A DNA stretch of 64,000 nucleotides from Paraburkholderia sp. NMBU_R16 (GCF_013282575.1 NZ_JAAAYE010000012.1:1-64000), one strand, 5' to 3'. Counted from the stretch's first letter, positions 18,165 through 26,943 are shown. A program made the numbers and translations. Notes: a model not told the origin generated them from the letters alone.

Positions 18165-18850
18165 CGCGACATCCGCAACTCGGCCGCTTGACGTGCAGGG
18201 CGCCCCCGCCGCACGACTCGCCAATAATCGAACGTGACCCAGACAGCGAAAAGCGGCGCGCCGATCGCGGCCGCATCGATGAACGGTTCGATCCCATGCG
18301 CAAGCGTGACGAGCGGCAGCAGATACAGCACGTCTTCGGTCTCGAAGCCGCCGGCGAATGCCTGGCGCGTCCCCGCTTTCCCCGCGATCGATTCGATGCG
18401 CATGCGCAGATAGAAAATCAGCGCGACGGCAACGCCCGCGATCGCCCCCAGCGCAATGGGCAACGCGAATGGCGATTCGCCCGGGCTCGCGATCCCGACG
18501 CCCATCGACACGAACAGCGCGACGGTGACGAGGGCATCGCTCGCGAGATCGTAGAGATGCCCGAACCGGCTCGACTTGCCGCTGATGCGCGCGAGCTCGC
18601 CATCGGTGTGATCGATGAAATTGGACAGCACGATCAGCAACGCGCCCGCATTGGTCCACGCAAAATCGCCCATGGCGAGACAGGCCGCCCCGGCCAAGCC
18701 TGTCACGAGCCGCAGCGTCGTGAGGTGATTGGGCACGATGCGCGTGTCCTTGAGCGGCGTGACGAGCCAGCGTGCGAGTCGAGCGTCCCAGGTACGCGGC
18801 GGCGGGACTGTCGGGGCGGCTTGAGCGTTCGTATCGGCGCAATTATCCAT
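18161..18850 (-). CDS. CDP-alcohol phosphatidyltransferase, probable phosphonolipid synthase
   Basis: The 229-residue membrane protein has about six hydrophobic segments and a complete CDP-alcohol phosphatidyltransferase motif. D80-x2-D83-G-x2-A-R88-x8-G97-x3-D101-x3-D105 matches in every position. Enzymes of this family transfer a phospho-alcohol from a CDP-activated donor to an alcohol such as diacylglycerol. Here the donor is inferred to be CMP-2-aminoethylphosphonate from the downstream genes, giving a C-P bonded phosphonolipid. It is the first gene of the operon. A TATATT sequence lies 6-12 bases before the start, suggesting a nearby promoter, but no convincing -35 or Shine-Dalgarno sequence is seen. 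Confidence 0.85.
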   Translation of the reverse strand: MDNCADTNAQAAPTVPPPRTWDARLARWLVTPLKDTRIVPNHLTTLRLVTGLAGAACLAMGDFAWTNAGALLIVLSNFIDHTDGELARISGKSSRFGHLYDLASDALVTVALFVSMGVGIASPGESPFALPIALGAIAGVAVALIFYLRMRIESIAGKAGTRQAFAGGFETEDVLYLLPLVTLAHGIEPFIDAAAIGAPLFAVWVTFDYWRVVRRGRPARQAAELRMSR

Positions 18851-19086
18851 CCGTGCAAATATATACGGTTTTCACTTTCAGTGCGTTCATCCTTGCATCG
18901 CGCGATTACGGACTGTTTCAGCGAGAGATCGATAAAAACGGTAAAGTGCGTGCCTTCAGGCGCCTTCGAGTGCGTCAATGTCGGCTTCGTCGCGTTGCCG
19001 GGAACGGCGGATCGCTCGTTGTCCATCTGCGCAATCCGCCTCGTCGCGCGTTTCGCCGGACGGTTCGATCGACTCCATCCACTTGC

Positions 19087-19521
19087 ATGAACAAGTATCT
19101 CGTTACTGCCACCGCCGCCGCTTTTGCCGTAGCGCTGCCCCGGGCGGGCGCATGCGCGCAGCTCGACGACGCGCTCCATTGCAATGTATCGGCGCATACG
19201 TTTATCCACAGCCTGATCGACGCCGGACAGATCGATAGCGAGCCGACGCGCGTGGAATCGAATTCCATCAACGCTTTCGACCTCGTCAAAGGGGTGGACT
19301 TGCACGCGTTCGGCTACCCGGTGTTCGCGATAGTCGGCTACGAGGAGGGCGATCCGATCTTTCGCAAGGGCAGCGGCACCCGTCTTTCGCGTTCCGCGTA
19401 CGGCGCCGTGGTGTGGGGCTCGACGCCAAAGGTCAAGGCCGCGGTCGATGCGGCGCACAGCAATGCGATCGTGCACCACGTCGCGCCGTTCATCACCGCC
19501 ATTTTTTGCGATCGGGATTGA
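19087..19521 (+). CDS. exported conserved-type hypothetical protein
   Basis: The 144-residue protein begins with a signal peptide (MNKYLVTATAAAFAVALPRAGACAQ). The mature part contains two cysteines, one just after the leader (ALHCNVSAHTF) and one six residues... near the C-terminus (FCDRD), which could form a disulfide. Motifs such as NAFDLVKGVDLHAFGYPVFAIVGYE are reminiscent of small exported proteins common in Burkholderia-type genomes, but I do not recognise a characterised family. It is divergent from the phosphonolipid operon and shares a 236-bp region with it. Confidence 0.6.
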   Translation: MNKYLVTATAAAFAVALPRAGACAQLDDALHCNVSAHTFIHSLIDAGQIDSEPTRVESNSINAFDLVKGVDLHAFGYPVFAIVGYEEGDPIFRKGSGTRLSRSAYGAVVWGSTPKVKAAVDAAHSNAIVHHVAPFITAIFCDRD

Positions 19522-19656
19522 GGCCGGCGTTTACCGCCCGCGCAGCGCCGTGTCAAACGGTCGTTTGATGGGCGAGTGGCGATTGGGCAACGACTCCGAG
19601 CGCGACGTTCGTCTCCCGATAGACGCAACGGATCAGTCATGCCACCATCGTTCCCA

Positions 19657-19672
19657 TGACTGACTGACTGAC
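19657..19672. repeat. tetranucleotide repeat (TGAC)4
   Basis: Four exact TGAC units lie upstream of the porin gene, just before the larger A-tract repeat. It is a short simple sequence repeat and no function is evident. Confidence 0.6.
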
Positions 19673-19690
19673 GGCGTCAGGCCGGCCAAA

Positions 19691-19756
19691 CAACAAAAAC
19701 GCAACAAAAACGCAACAAAAACGCAACAAAAACGCAACAAAAACGCAACAAAAATG
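19691..19756. repeat. six tandem 11-bp A-tract repeats upstream of the porin gene
   Basis: Five exact copies of CAACAAAAACG are followed by one copy with a single change (CAACAAAAATG). The array ends 26 bases before the porin start codon. Each unit carries a run of five A's, repeated every 11 bp, close to one helical turn, which predicts intrinsic DNA curvature. Tandem arrays of this kind are also prone to copy-number change by slippage. Confidence 0.9.
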
Positions 19757-19782
19757 ACCCAAGCGGACGGTTGGGAGGCTTC

Positions 19783-20961
19783 ATGAAAAAGCATATCGTG
19801 GCGCTGGCGGTGCTGACGGCATTCGCCGGGCCTGCGTTCGCGCAGAACAGTGTGACGCTTTACGGTCTGATCGACGAAGGCTTCGACTTTACGAACAACG
19901 TACTCGGTCATCACGACTACGAGTTGCAAAGCGGCTTGGTGCAGGGCAGCCGATGGGGGCTCAAGGGCACCGAATCGCTCGGTAGCGGTCTCAAAGCGGT
20001 GTTTCAGCTCGAAAACGGTTTCAATCTGAGCAATGGACGTCTGGGCCAGGGCGGCCTGATGTTCGGCCGGCAGGCTTATGTGGGGCTGGCCAGCGATTCC
20101 TACGGCACGCTGACGGTAGGCCGCCAATACGATTCGGTCGTGGACTTCCTCGCGCCGACGACGGCCAACGGCAGTTGGGGCGGTCTGCTGTTCTCGCATC
20201 CTTTCGATAACGACAACACCGACAACACGTTCCGCGTCAACAATACCGTCAAGTATTTGAGCCCCGATTTCGCGGGCGCGCAATTCGGCGGTACTTATAG
20301 CTTCAGCAATAGTACGAACTTCGCCAATAATCGCCAATACAGCATTGGCGGGCAATATGCGAATGCCGGATTGCTCTTTGCCGCCGCTTACTTGCAGGCG
20401 AACAATCCTTCCGCCAATGCAACGGGGGCGATCGGCAATGGCGGCGATTCCAATTTTGTAGCAAGCCGGCTGCGTATTTTCGGCGCGGGCGTCAACTATA
20501 CATTTGGCCCGGCGACCGCGGGCTTCGTCTACACGAATGCGGACGTACGCGATCCGACTGCCAATGGCTATCTCAATCAGATGACGACGGGCGAGACGCT
20601 CGCGCCGGTCACCGGGCCGCTGGCCGGTGCGGCCGTGACCTCGATCCGGTTCCAGAACTTCGAGATCAACGGCAAGTATCAGCTCACGCCCACGCTCTAT
20701 GTCGGCGCGCAATATGTTTATACGCTGGAGACGTACAACACCGCGCTCGGCAGCGCCAGACCGAGGATTCATTCGTTCGGTTTGATGGCCGATTACAACC
20801 TTTCCAGACGGACCGATGTCTATATCCAGGGCGCGTTCCAAAAAGTCGGAGGCGACGCGACCGGCTCGAGCCTCGATAATGCCTACGTGCCGGGCGCGGC
20901 CGACTTGTCGGGCAGCTCCCGGCAGGTGGTCGGACGTGTCGGCCTTCGTCATAAGTTCTGA
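19783..20961 (+). CDS. Gram-negative general porin (outer-membrane trimeric porin)
   Basis: The 392-residue protein has a signal peptide ending PAFA|QNSVTLYG. The mature part is a 16-strand beta-barrel pattern with the Burkholderia/Neisseria porin hallmarks SVTLYGLIDEG, SRWGLKGTESLGSGLKAVFQLENGF, LMFGRQAYVGL and GTLTVGRQYD. It ends in the outer-membrane insertion signature ...RVGLRHKF with terminal Phe. It allows diffusion of small hydrophilic solutes. The ATG has GGAGGC upstream. Its leader holds the 11-bp repeat array, so expression may depend on repeat number or curvature. Confidence 0.93.
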   Translation: MKKHIVALAVLTAFAGPAFAQNSVTLYGLIDEGFDFTNNVLGHHDYELQSGLVQGSRWGLKGTESLGSGLKAVFQLENGFNLSNGRLGQGGLMFGRQAYVGLASDSYGTLTVGRQYDSVVDFLAPTTANGSWGGLLFSHPFDNDNTDNTFRVNNTVKYLSPDFAGAQFGGTYSFSNSTNFANNRQYSIGGQYANAGLLFAAAYLQANNPSANATGAIGNGGDSNFVASRLRIFGAGVNYTFGPATAGFVYTNADVRDPTANGYLNQMTTGETLAPVTGPLAGAAVTSIRFQNFEINGKYQLTPTLYVGAQYVYTLETYNTALGSARPRIHSFGLMADYNLSRRTDVYIQGAFQKVGGDATGSSLDNAYVPGAADLSGSSRQVVGRVGLRHKF

Positions 20962-21066
20962 TCCTCCGACGGAGTCGGGGCGGGGTGGGCCCGTTGTTTG
21001 CGAACGCGCTGACGAGACGCTGGCCCGGTGCCACCGCAGGCCATTCGAATTGAGGAGACGCGAATC

Positions 21067-21819
21067 ATGACCCCGACACAAACGCTCGCCGCTCAACTGA
21101 TCGAAGCACATCGCACGCATCGGTTGATCGATGCGGCATCGATCGGTGCGTTGACGCCCGCGGATGCCGACGAAGCCTACGTCGTCCAACAATCGGTGCT
21201 CGCCGAGTTGGGCGGATGCGCCGGTTACAAGATCGGAGCGGCCTCGCCCACCGCCGAGCCGTCCTATGCGCCATTGCCCGCGCGCCGCGTTTTCGGCGCG
21301 GCGAAGGGCGTGCGCCTGGCCGACTACACGCGGCTCGGGCTCGAGCTCGAGATCGCGTTCAGCTTTGCCGAGGATATCGACAGGACGTTCGCCGAGCGGG
21401 CCGAAGACACGCTGGACGCGATCGATACGATGTCGGTGGTCGTCGAGGTGGTCGATAGCCGCTATAAAGGGTGGCCCAAGATCGATCCGCTGCTGCAGTT
21501 GGCGGATTTGCAGAACAACGGCGCCCTGGTGATCGGGGACTCGCGGCCCTACGACAAGCACTTCGATTTCGCTTCGCCGCAGGTCTCGTTTTGCTGCGGG
21601 GAGCACGAGATTTTCAGCGGACGCGCGAAGCATCCCGCCGGCGATCCGCGCCGCCTCGTTGCATGGCTCGTCGCGCAGACCTTGCGCAACGGTCATTCGA
21701 TTCCCGCGCGTACCGTGCTGACAACCGGCTCGTACACGCCGCTTTATATGGCGAAAGAGCCCGCGCGCGTGCACGGCACGATCGAAGGGTTCGGGAAAAT
21801 CGAGTTCGAGATCGCATAG
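21067..21819 (+). CDS. 2-keto-4-pentenoate hydratase/FAH-superfamily enzyme
   Basis: The 250-residue protein belongs to the MhpD-like hydratase/decarboxylase branch of the fumarylacetoacetate hydrolase superfamily. It has AYVVQQSVLAELGGCAGYKIG near the N-terminus, the metal-binding E-x-E in LGLELEIAFSF, and LLQLADLQNNGALVIGD. Such enzymes hydrate 2-oxopent-4-enoate-type products of aromatic meta-cleavage or act on related oxo acids. There are no meta-cleavage genes nearby, so the substrate is open. It follows the porin gene after about 105 bp. Confidence 0.8.
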   Translation: MTPTQTLAAQLIEAHRTHRLIDAASIGALTPADADEAYVVQQSVLAELGGCAGYKIGAASPTAEPSYAPLPARRVFGAAKGVRLADYTRLGLELEIAFSFAEDIDRTFAERAEDTLDAIDTMSVVVEVVDSRYKGWPKIDPLLQLADLQNNGALVIGDSRPYDKHFDFASPQVSFCCGEHEIFSGRAKHPAGDPRRLVAWLVAQTLRNGHSIPARTVLTTGSYTPLYMAKEPARVHGTIEGFGKIEFEIA

Positions 21820-21841
21820 CACGCCAGCGTGCAGCGGTTCG

Positions 21842-21863
21842 GGAAGCGGCGTCGTCCGCTTCC
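21842..21863. terminator. stem-loop between convergent genes
   Basis: Perfect 8-base arms GGAAGCGG and CCGCTTCC flank a six-base loop between the hydratase stop and the diguanylate cyclase stop. It lacks a clear T-run on either side and is a modest terminator candidate for both genes. Confidence 0.45.
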
Positions 21864-21894
21864 GGAAATCAAAAACGCCGCGGCTGCGCGCCTT

Positions 21895-23421
21895 TCAGTT
21901 CGCCGTGGCGGCCTCGCCCGGCAGCACTTTGTTGCGGCCTGCGGCCTTCGCGTGATAGAGCGCCTCGTCGGCCGCCTTGATCACTTTGGCCGCATCGGTT
22001 TGCTCGTCGACATCCCGATCCGGATCCCACGTCGCAAAACCGATGCTCGCCGTCACGCGGCCGAACTCGCTACTCGCATGGGCGATGTCGAGGTTCGCAA
22101 TTGCATTGCGAATCCGTTCGGCGATTTCGGCAGCCTCGTTCGCCGGCGTGTCGGGCAGCACGATCAGGAATTCCTCGCCGCCGTAGCGTGCCGCGCTGTC
22201 GCTCGGCAAACGGATGTTCGCGCTGATGCAGCGCGCGACCTCGAGCAGCGCGTTGTCGCCGGCCTGATGCCCGTAGGTATCGTTGTAGGCCTTGAAGTGA
22301 TCGATATCGACGAAGAGCAGCGAAAGGGCACGCCGTTCGCGCCGCGCTTCACGCCATTCGCGCTCGAGGATTTCGCCGAGCATGAGGCGGTTGTTCAACC
22401 CGGTAAGCCCGTCCACGCGCGCAAGCAGTTTCAATTCGGATTCGGCAAGCAAACGCCGCCGCAGTTGCATGCTCAACATGATGGCGATTGCGACGAACGC
22501 CAGCGCGAGCACTACCATCAGTCCGAGGACCGGCAATGCCCGGTGCTGCCAACTGGCGTAGACATCGTCTTCGCCTTGTGCCGTCATGATGATGAGCGGC
22601 AACCCTTTCAGGTGCTTGAAGTAGTAGAGCCGGCGCACGCCGTCGATCGAAGCGGTGTCCGTAAAAGTGCCCTCGGGCGCCGACATGAAGCGGCGAAACG
22701 TGCTGGCGGACCGGATATTGCGGCCGATGATCTTCGGATCGAACGGTTGGCGCATCACCATCACGCCGTCTTCGCCGATCAGCGACATCGAGCCGTGCGG
22801 CCCCAGAGCCAGCCCGGCGAACAAGTCGTGAAAGTACTCGAGATTGATCGCCATGAGCGCGATGCCGGCGAACGAGCCATCGGGGCGCGAGATCCTGCGG
22901 CTCAGCGCAATGCTCGGCGAGCCGCCTCGCAACTGAGACTCGAACGGGTCGCTGATGTAAAGCCCGACGTCCGGGCGATTCCGATGGATCTGGAAATACT
23001 CGCGGTGGTAAAAGTTGCCGTGCCGGGGCACGGGACCGGCCGCATCGAGGACGATCTTACCTTTCTCGTCGAGCACCAGCACTGAACCCAGATATTGGGC
23101 CGTCGTCGCGCGGTCGAAAAGCACGTCCTGGCGCACCTTCGGCGGCAAGCCCATCGTCACCGGATTGCTTACACCGTCGACGACGGCCTGCAGCGAGAGC
23201 GCGTAGATTTCGAAATTGCGCGTAATGTCCCGCTCGGCAATCAATGCGAGGCTTTTGGAAATGTCTTCGGCGCGCTCGAATGCGCTGAGCCGCCCCTGAT
23301 AGAGCGAGACCACCGACAGTGCAACCATGATCATCGCGATGACGATTGCGCCGAGTACGACCCCGCTCGGCCCGCCCCAGCGCGAGAAGACGCTTCTTAC
23401 TCGTCTGATTCGCGTGCGCAT
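21895..23421 (-). CDS. membrane diguanylate cyclase with extracytoplasmic Cache-type sensor
   Basis: The 508-residue protein has one N-terminal transmembrane helix, a periplasmic sensor of about 270 residues resembling dCache domains (LGSVLVLDEKGKIVLDAAG, YFQIHRNRPDVGLYISDPF, PSIALSRRI), a second helix near 295-315 and a C-terminal GGDEF domain. The active-site motif is YGGEEF, so cyclic di-GMP synthesis is expected. The residue that should be the Arg of the inhibitory RxxD site is Leu (LPSD), suggesting loss of product feedback. The start is uncertain; a further upstream in-frame start would add nine residues. Confidence 0.88.
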   Translation of the reverse strand: MRTRIRRVRSVFSRWGGPSGVVLGAIVIAMIMVALSVVSLYQGRLSAFERAEDISKSLALIAERDITRNFEIYALSLQAVVDGVSNPVTMGLPPKVRQDVLFDRATTAQYLGSVLVLDEKGKIVLDAAGPVPRHGNFYHREYFQIHRNRPDVGLYISDPFESQLRGGSPSIALSRRISRPDGSFAGIALMAINLEYFHDLFAGLALGPHGSMSLIGEDGVMVMRQPFDPKIIGRNIRSASTFRRFMSAPEGTFTDTASIDGVRRLYYFKHLKGLPLIIMTAQGEDDVYASWQHRALPVLGLMVVLALAFVAIAIMLSMQLRRRLLAESELKLLARVDGLTGLNNRLMLGEILEREWREARRERRALSLLFVDIDHFKAYNDTYGHQAGDNALLEVARCISANIRLPSDSAARYGGEEFLIVLPDTPANEAAEIAERIRNAIANLDIAHASSEFGRVTASIGFATWDPDRDVDEQTDAAKVIKAADEALYHAKAAGRNKVLPGEAATAN

Positions 23422-23595
23422 CGTTTTACCGCCATCTGTCTCCACCATTGGGGTGCATTCTCGGACTTCGCTGAGATTCGATCGGATTGACCCTACGATA
23501 TGGATATATACGCTCTTGCGTCAAGCGGTCCGTTCGATCGAAGCGCGTAGGGCCGGGCATTCTCGCACAATCGAGAATGTGCATCGCCGATGCGT

Positions 23596-24537
23596 CTATC
23601 TGGTTTCTTGGGCGAGGCGTTTACGCAACACCGGAATGAGCCGCGCGTCGGGCATCGCGCACGCCGAAAGCGCGGGGACCTCCGGATAGGCGATTTGTGC
23701 GATCGATGTCAGCACCTGGCCGGGAGGCGCTTCGACGAGCACCGTTGCCCCCAGTTCGACAATCGATGTCAGTGCGTCGAACCAACGCACGGTATAGCGC
23801 ATGTTGGTCGCCAGATCTTCGCGGATCGCGTCCGGGGCGCGCAGCGGCCGTGCCCGGCGATTGCCGATGTAGAGTGCGCGCGGCGCATGAAATGGAATCG
23901 GGGCCGCATGCGACAACAGCTCGTCCGATTGAGCCGCAAGCAGCTCGCAATGCGACGGGACGCTGACCGCGAGTCGTCTGGCACGATGCGCGCCCGCTTC
24001 GATCGCACGCGCATTGAATGCTTCGAGCGCGTCATCGGAGCCCGCGACGACGATCTGCCGGGGCGCGTTGACGTTGCCGACGTAGACGCGCACTGCATGC
24101 TCCTGTGCCATCCGATCGGCCAGTGCCTCGACTTCGTGCTCGGTGAGCCCATCGATGGCGGCAAGGCCGTAGCCGCTCGGGTAGGCGGCTTCCATCAGTT
24201 CGGCGCGCCGCTTCACGAGCGCGAGCGCGTCTTCGAACCCGAGCGCGCCGCAGGTCACCGCGGCTGCGTACGCGCCGACGGACAAACCGGCGCACATTGC
24301 GATGTCGAAGCCCTCATCGGCGAGACGGCGCGCCGATGCCACACCGGCCACGACGAGGCCGATCTGCACGGCTACGCTCGAGCGCAGCGCATCGGACGTA
24401 TCGAGCGAGAGGACATCGATCGAAAGCGCCGCCGATGCCTGGTCGACGGTCTCCCGGATGACCCGATGTTCAGGCAGCCGGTGGAGGAAGCCCGGGCTTT
24501 GCGCTCCCTGGCCCGGAAAAAGACAGGCGAGCATCAT
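23596..24537 (-). CDS. mdcH: malonate decarboxylase acyltransferase (malonyl-CoA:ACP transacylase-like)
   Basis: The 313-residue protein has the acyltransferase fold: MLACLFPGQGAQSPGFL, the nucleophile motif CAGLSVGAYAA and the downstream SVPSHCELL. MdcH loads the malonate decarboxylase acyl carrier subunit with malonyl from malonyl-CoA. It is the last gene of the operon and its ATG overlaps the mdcG stop (ATGA). Confidence 0.93.
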   Translation of the reverse strand: MMLACLFPGQGAQSPGFLHRLPEHRVIRETVDQASAALSIDVLSLDTSDALRSSVAVQIGLVVAGVASARRLADEGFDIAMCAGLSVGAYAAAVTCGALGFEDALALVKRRAELMEAAYPSGYGLAAIDGLTEHEVEALADRMAQEHAVRVYVGNVNAPRQIVVAGSDDALEAFNARAIEAGAHRARRLAVSVPSHCELLAAQSDELLSHAAPIPFHAPRALYIGNRRARPLRAPDAIREDLATNMRYTVRWFDALTSIVELGATVLVEAPPGQVLTSIAQIAYPEVPALSACAMPDARLIPVLRKRLAQETR

Positions 24538-25205
24538 GCGCCCCCAACGGGCGAGAGGTCGAGCGGCTGTGCCGACCAGGGATTGTCGACCAGGCACGGG
24601 CCGTTTGGAGTCCTGAGCATCGTGCGCGGTTTGGCCGCGGCCCACTCCGAAAGCGCGATCGCGCCCGCCGGCGTTTCGAGTTGAACGTCGATGCGTGCGC
24701 CGGCCATGGCGCCTTCGGCTCGAATGTCCGCCATGAGGGCGGCCGCCTCGCCCGGCGCCATTTCGTCCGGTGCGCGCACGAGTAAATCGAGGTCGCTCGA
24801 TGCGCTGACGGTGGGTCGACGCGTCGCGAGCTCGAAACCCGCGCTGCCGGTCGGCCCCCATTCGTAACGCGCGAGGCGGCGCACCGCGCACAGCCTGGCG
24901 AGGGCGACAAACGCGCCGAGGCTGCGGCGGTCGGCCGAAGGAGACGCGGCCAATAACTGCTCCGGCCCGACGATTGCTTCGATGTCCTGACGATTCGCGT
25001 AAGCCGCATAGCGTTGCGTGCGCACGTCGCCGCGGATGCCGATGGGAATCGCATCGTCCGCGCCGACCGCCCGGCGCACCACGGCAAAAGGTATGCGGCT
25101 CAGCGCCGTGTGCGCCCAAGCCGGCGCGTCGCTCGCCAGCGATGAGCGATTCAGTTTCAGCAGGTCGTGAGGGCGGACCATCGTGAATGCCACTCCCGCG
25201 TTCAC
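24534..25205 (-). CDS. mdcG: phosphoribosyl-dephospho-CoA transferase (MdcG)
   Basis: The 223-residue protein carries the nucleotidyltransferase motif SASSDLDLLVRAP and an N-terminal VRPHDLLKLN, both typical of MdcG. It attaches 2'-(5-triphosphoribosyl)-3'-dephospho-CoA to the carrier protein MdcC. The GTG start used here overlaps the mdcE stop as GTGA; an internal ATG 24 bases downstream (MVRPHDLL) is an alternative. Confidence 0.9.
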   Translation of the reverse strand: MNAGVAFTMVRPHDLLKLNRSSLASDAPAWAHTALSRIPFAVVRRAVGADDAIPIGIRGDVRTQRYAAYANRQDIEAIVGPEQLLAASPSADRRSLGAFVALARLCAVRRLARYEWGPTGSAGFELATRRPTVSASSDLDLLVRAPDEMAPGEAAALMADIRAEGAMAGARIDVQLETPAGAIALSEWAAAKPRTMLRTPNGPCLVDNPWSAQPLDLSPVGGA

Positions 25206-26017
25206 GCCGCGTCCCATTGCGCTGCGAGCCGACGTCGTACCTCGATGGAGGCCGCGCGCGTCGATCGGGCCGCTTCGTTGTCGAGCCGTCGGGACAGGTC
25301 GCGTTCGCTACTGCCTATGTCGGCGATGGCTTCGACCAGCGCGTCGCGCACGCGGTCGATCTGCGCGGGGGTGGGCGCATCGGCATCGACATCCGTGATG
25401 AGACGATCGAGCAGGCCGAGTTTGGCGAAAGCGGACAACGAGTACGACATCGGCGTGACGGTCTCGCCGAGCGCGTCGAGCGCTTCGACCGAGCGGCGCG
25501 TGACGCGCGCCGCCGCATCCTTGCCCATTGCGTGGACCATCGTGCCGGGCGCATCGAGCGCCAGGATCCGGTTCGCCTGATACCCGTGCGCGAGGAATGC
25601 GCCCGACATCGCCGGGCCCACGATCAGCGCGACGACACGATGCCCTGCTACACGCGCGCTCGCATAGGCATCGACGGCTGCTGCGCAGGCGAGATGAATG
25701 CCGAGCATTTCCTCGCGATAGCCATAGGCCTGGCTCTTGACGTCGACGATGGCGACGATCGGGCGAGGCCGTGCGCCCGCGGCATCTTCGTCGATGGCCT
25801 GCCGCACCGCACTAGCGAGCAGCCATCCCTGCTCCAGTCCGACCACGTTGTCGCGCGCGCGCACGAAGCGGTTGTGTTCGTCAGGCACGACGGCGATGAA
25901 GCGCGTGCGCGTGCCGCCAAGCGGTGCATCGGCGCACCAGACGGGGGCCGGTGTCGCCGGCTCGCCCGCGAGTGCCCGCATCCAGCGCTCGCCGCGGGTC
26001 ATGGGGGCTTCGTTCAT
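25202..26017 (-). CDS. mdcE: malonate decarboxylase gamma subunit
   Basis: The 271-residue protein resembles the carboxyltransferase alpha-type crotonase fold of MdcE, with PIVAIVDVKSQAYGYREEMLGIHLA and VALIVGPAMSGAFLAHGYQANRILALDAPGTMVHAMGK (given in parts). With MdcD it forms the decarboxylase that releases CO2 from malonyl-S-ACP. It overlaps both neighbours by four bases. Confidence 0.93.
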   Translation of the reverse strand: MNEAPMTRGERWMRALAGEPATPAPVWCADAPLGGTRTRFIAVVPDEHNRFVRARDNVVGLEQGWLLASAVRQAIDEDAAGARPRPIVAIVDVKSQAYGYREEMLGIHLACAAAVDAYASARVAGHRVVALIVGPAMSGAFLAHGYQANRILALDAPGTMVHAMGKDAAARVTRRSVEALDALGETVTPMSYSLSAFAKLGLLDRLITDVDADAPTPAQIDRVRDALVEAIADIGSSERDLSRRLDNEAARSTRAASIEVRRRLAAQWDAA

Positions 26018-26943
26018 TGGGACTCCTCACGATTCGCTTGTGGCGCGGCGCTCGGCTCGCAAGCGGGGTCATCGCATGCGTCTTGCCGGCCGCACGGGCG
26101 GAACAACGCGCGCATTGCCTCGGGTGCGACCGTCGCCGGATCGATGCGCGCGAGGCTGTCCAGATAGCGCTGGACCGCCTCGCTGCGGTGCGGACGCGCC
26201 ACGCCTTGCGAAAAGGCGACATGCACCGCCGTTGCGATCGCGCTGGCGTCGTCCTCGACGAGCATATCCGCGAAACCCGAAGCGACCCGTTGGGCGCCGC
26301 CGATCAACTGCCAGATGCGCAGACGATCGCTGGCGTCGAGTTCGTCGATGCCCGCTTCCTGTTCGATGACCTCCGGGCCATTCATGCCGAGGCGCCCCTG
26401 CCGCGTCATGACGAGCCGCGTGCAGAGCGCGGCGGCGAGCGACATGCCGCCGAAGCACCCCACCATACCGGCGATCACGCCGACGACAGGGACGTGGCGG
26501 CGCAACGAGACGATGGCGGACTGTATCTCCGCGATGACGGCCAGGCCGAGGTTGGCTTCCTGCAGACGTACGCCGCCGGTTTCGAAGACGATGACGGGGC
26601 GCACCGGCCGCCCGTTTTCGCAATCGCGCAGCGCCAGCTCGAGAGCCCCGGCGATTTTGCTGCCCGCCACCTCGCCGATGCTGCCGCCTTGAAACGCCGA
26701 TTCGATCGCCGCCACGACGGCCGGTACGCCGTCGATGGTGCCGCGCGCGATGACGACACCGTCATCGGCTTGGCAGACGATGCCTTGCAACGGCAGCCAA
26801 GGGGAAGTAAGCCGATCGAACGGTCCCAGGAGTTCGCGGAATGTGCCCGCGTCGAGCAAGGCACGAGCGCGTTCGCGCGCACCCAGTTCGATGAAGCTCT
26901 CGCGCGCGACGAAGGGCGCGGCCGTGATTGCCTGATCGGTCAT
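26014..26943 (-). CDS. mdcD: malonate decarboxylase beta subunit
   Basis: The 309-residue protein has the biotin-independent carboxyltransferase beta-type features: FQGGSIGEVAGSKIAGALE, PVIVFETGGVRLQEANLGL and GVIAGMVGCFGGMSLAAALC. MdcD pairs with MdcE to decarboxylate the malonyl thioester. The C-terminal ~30 residues contain three cysteines (FRPCGRQDACDDPACEP), an unusual Cys-rich tail. It overlaps mdcE and mdcC by four bases each. Confidence 0.93.
   Translation of the reverse strand: MTDQAITAAPFVARESFIELGARERARALLDAGTFRELLGPFDRLTSPWLPLQGIVCQADDGVVIARGTIDGVPAVVAAIESAFQGGSIGEVAGSKIAGALELALRDCENGRPVRPVIVFETGGVRLQEANLGLAVIAEIQSAIVSLRRHVPVVGVIAGMVGCFGGMSLAAALCTRLVMTRQGRLGMNGPEVIEQEAGIDELDASDRLRIWQLIGGAQRVASGFADMLVEDDASAIATAVHVAFSQGVARPHRSEAVQRYLDSLARIDPATVAPEAMRALFRPCGRQDACDDPACEPSAAPQANREESQ

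Noticed and set aside
19691-19756. A CRISPR array
   Set aside because: The 11-bp units are directly abutting with no spacers, so this is a simple tandem repeat.
19633-21822. A 729-residue frame on the minus strand over the porin and hydratase genes
   Set aside because: It is the complement of two clear genes on the other strand; its repeated FVAFLLRFCC tail is just the translation of the 11-bp DNA repeat.
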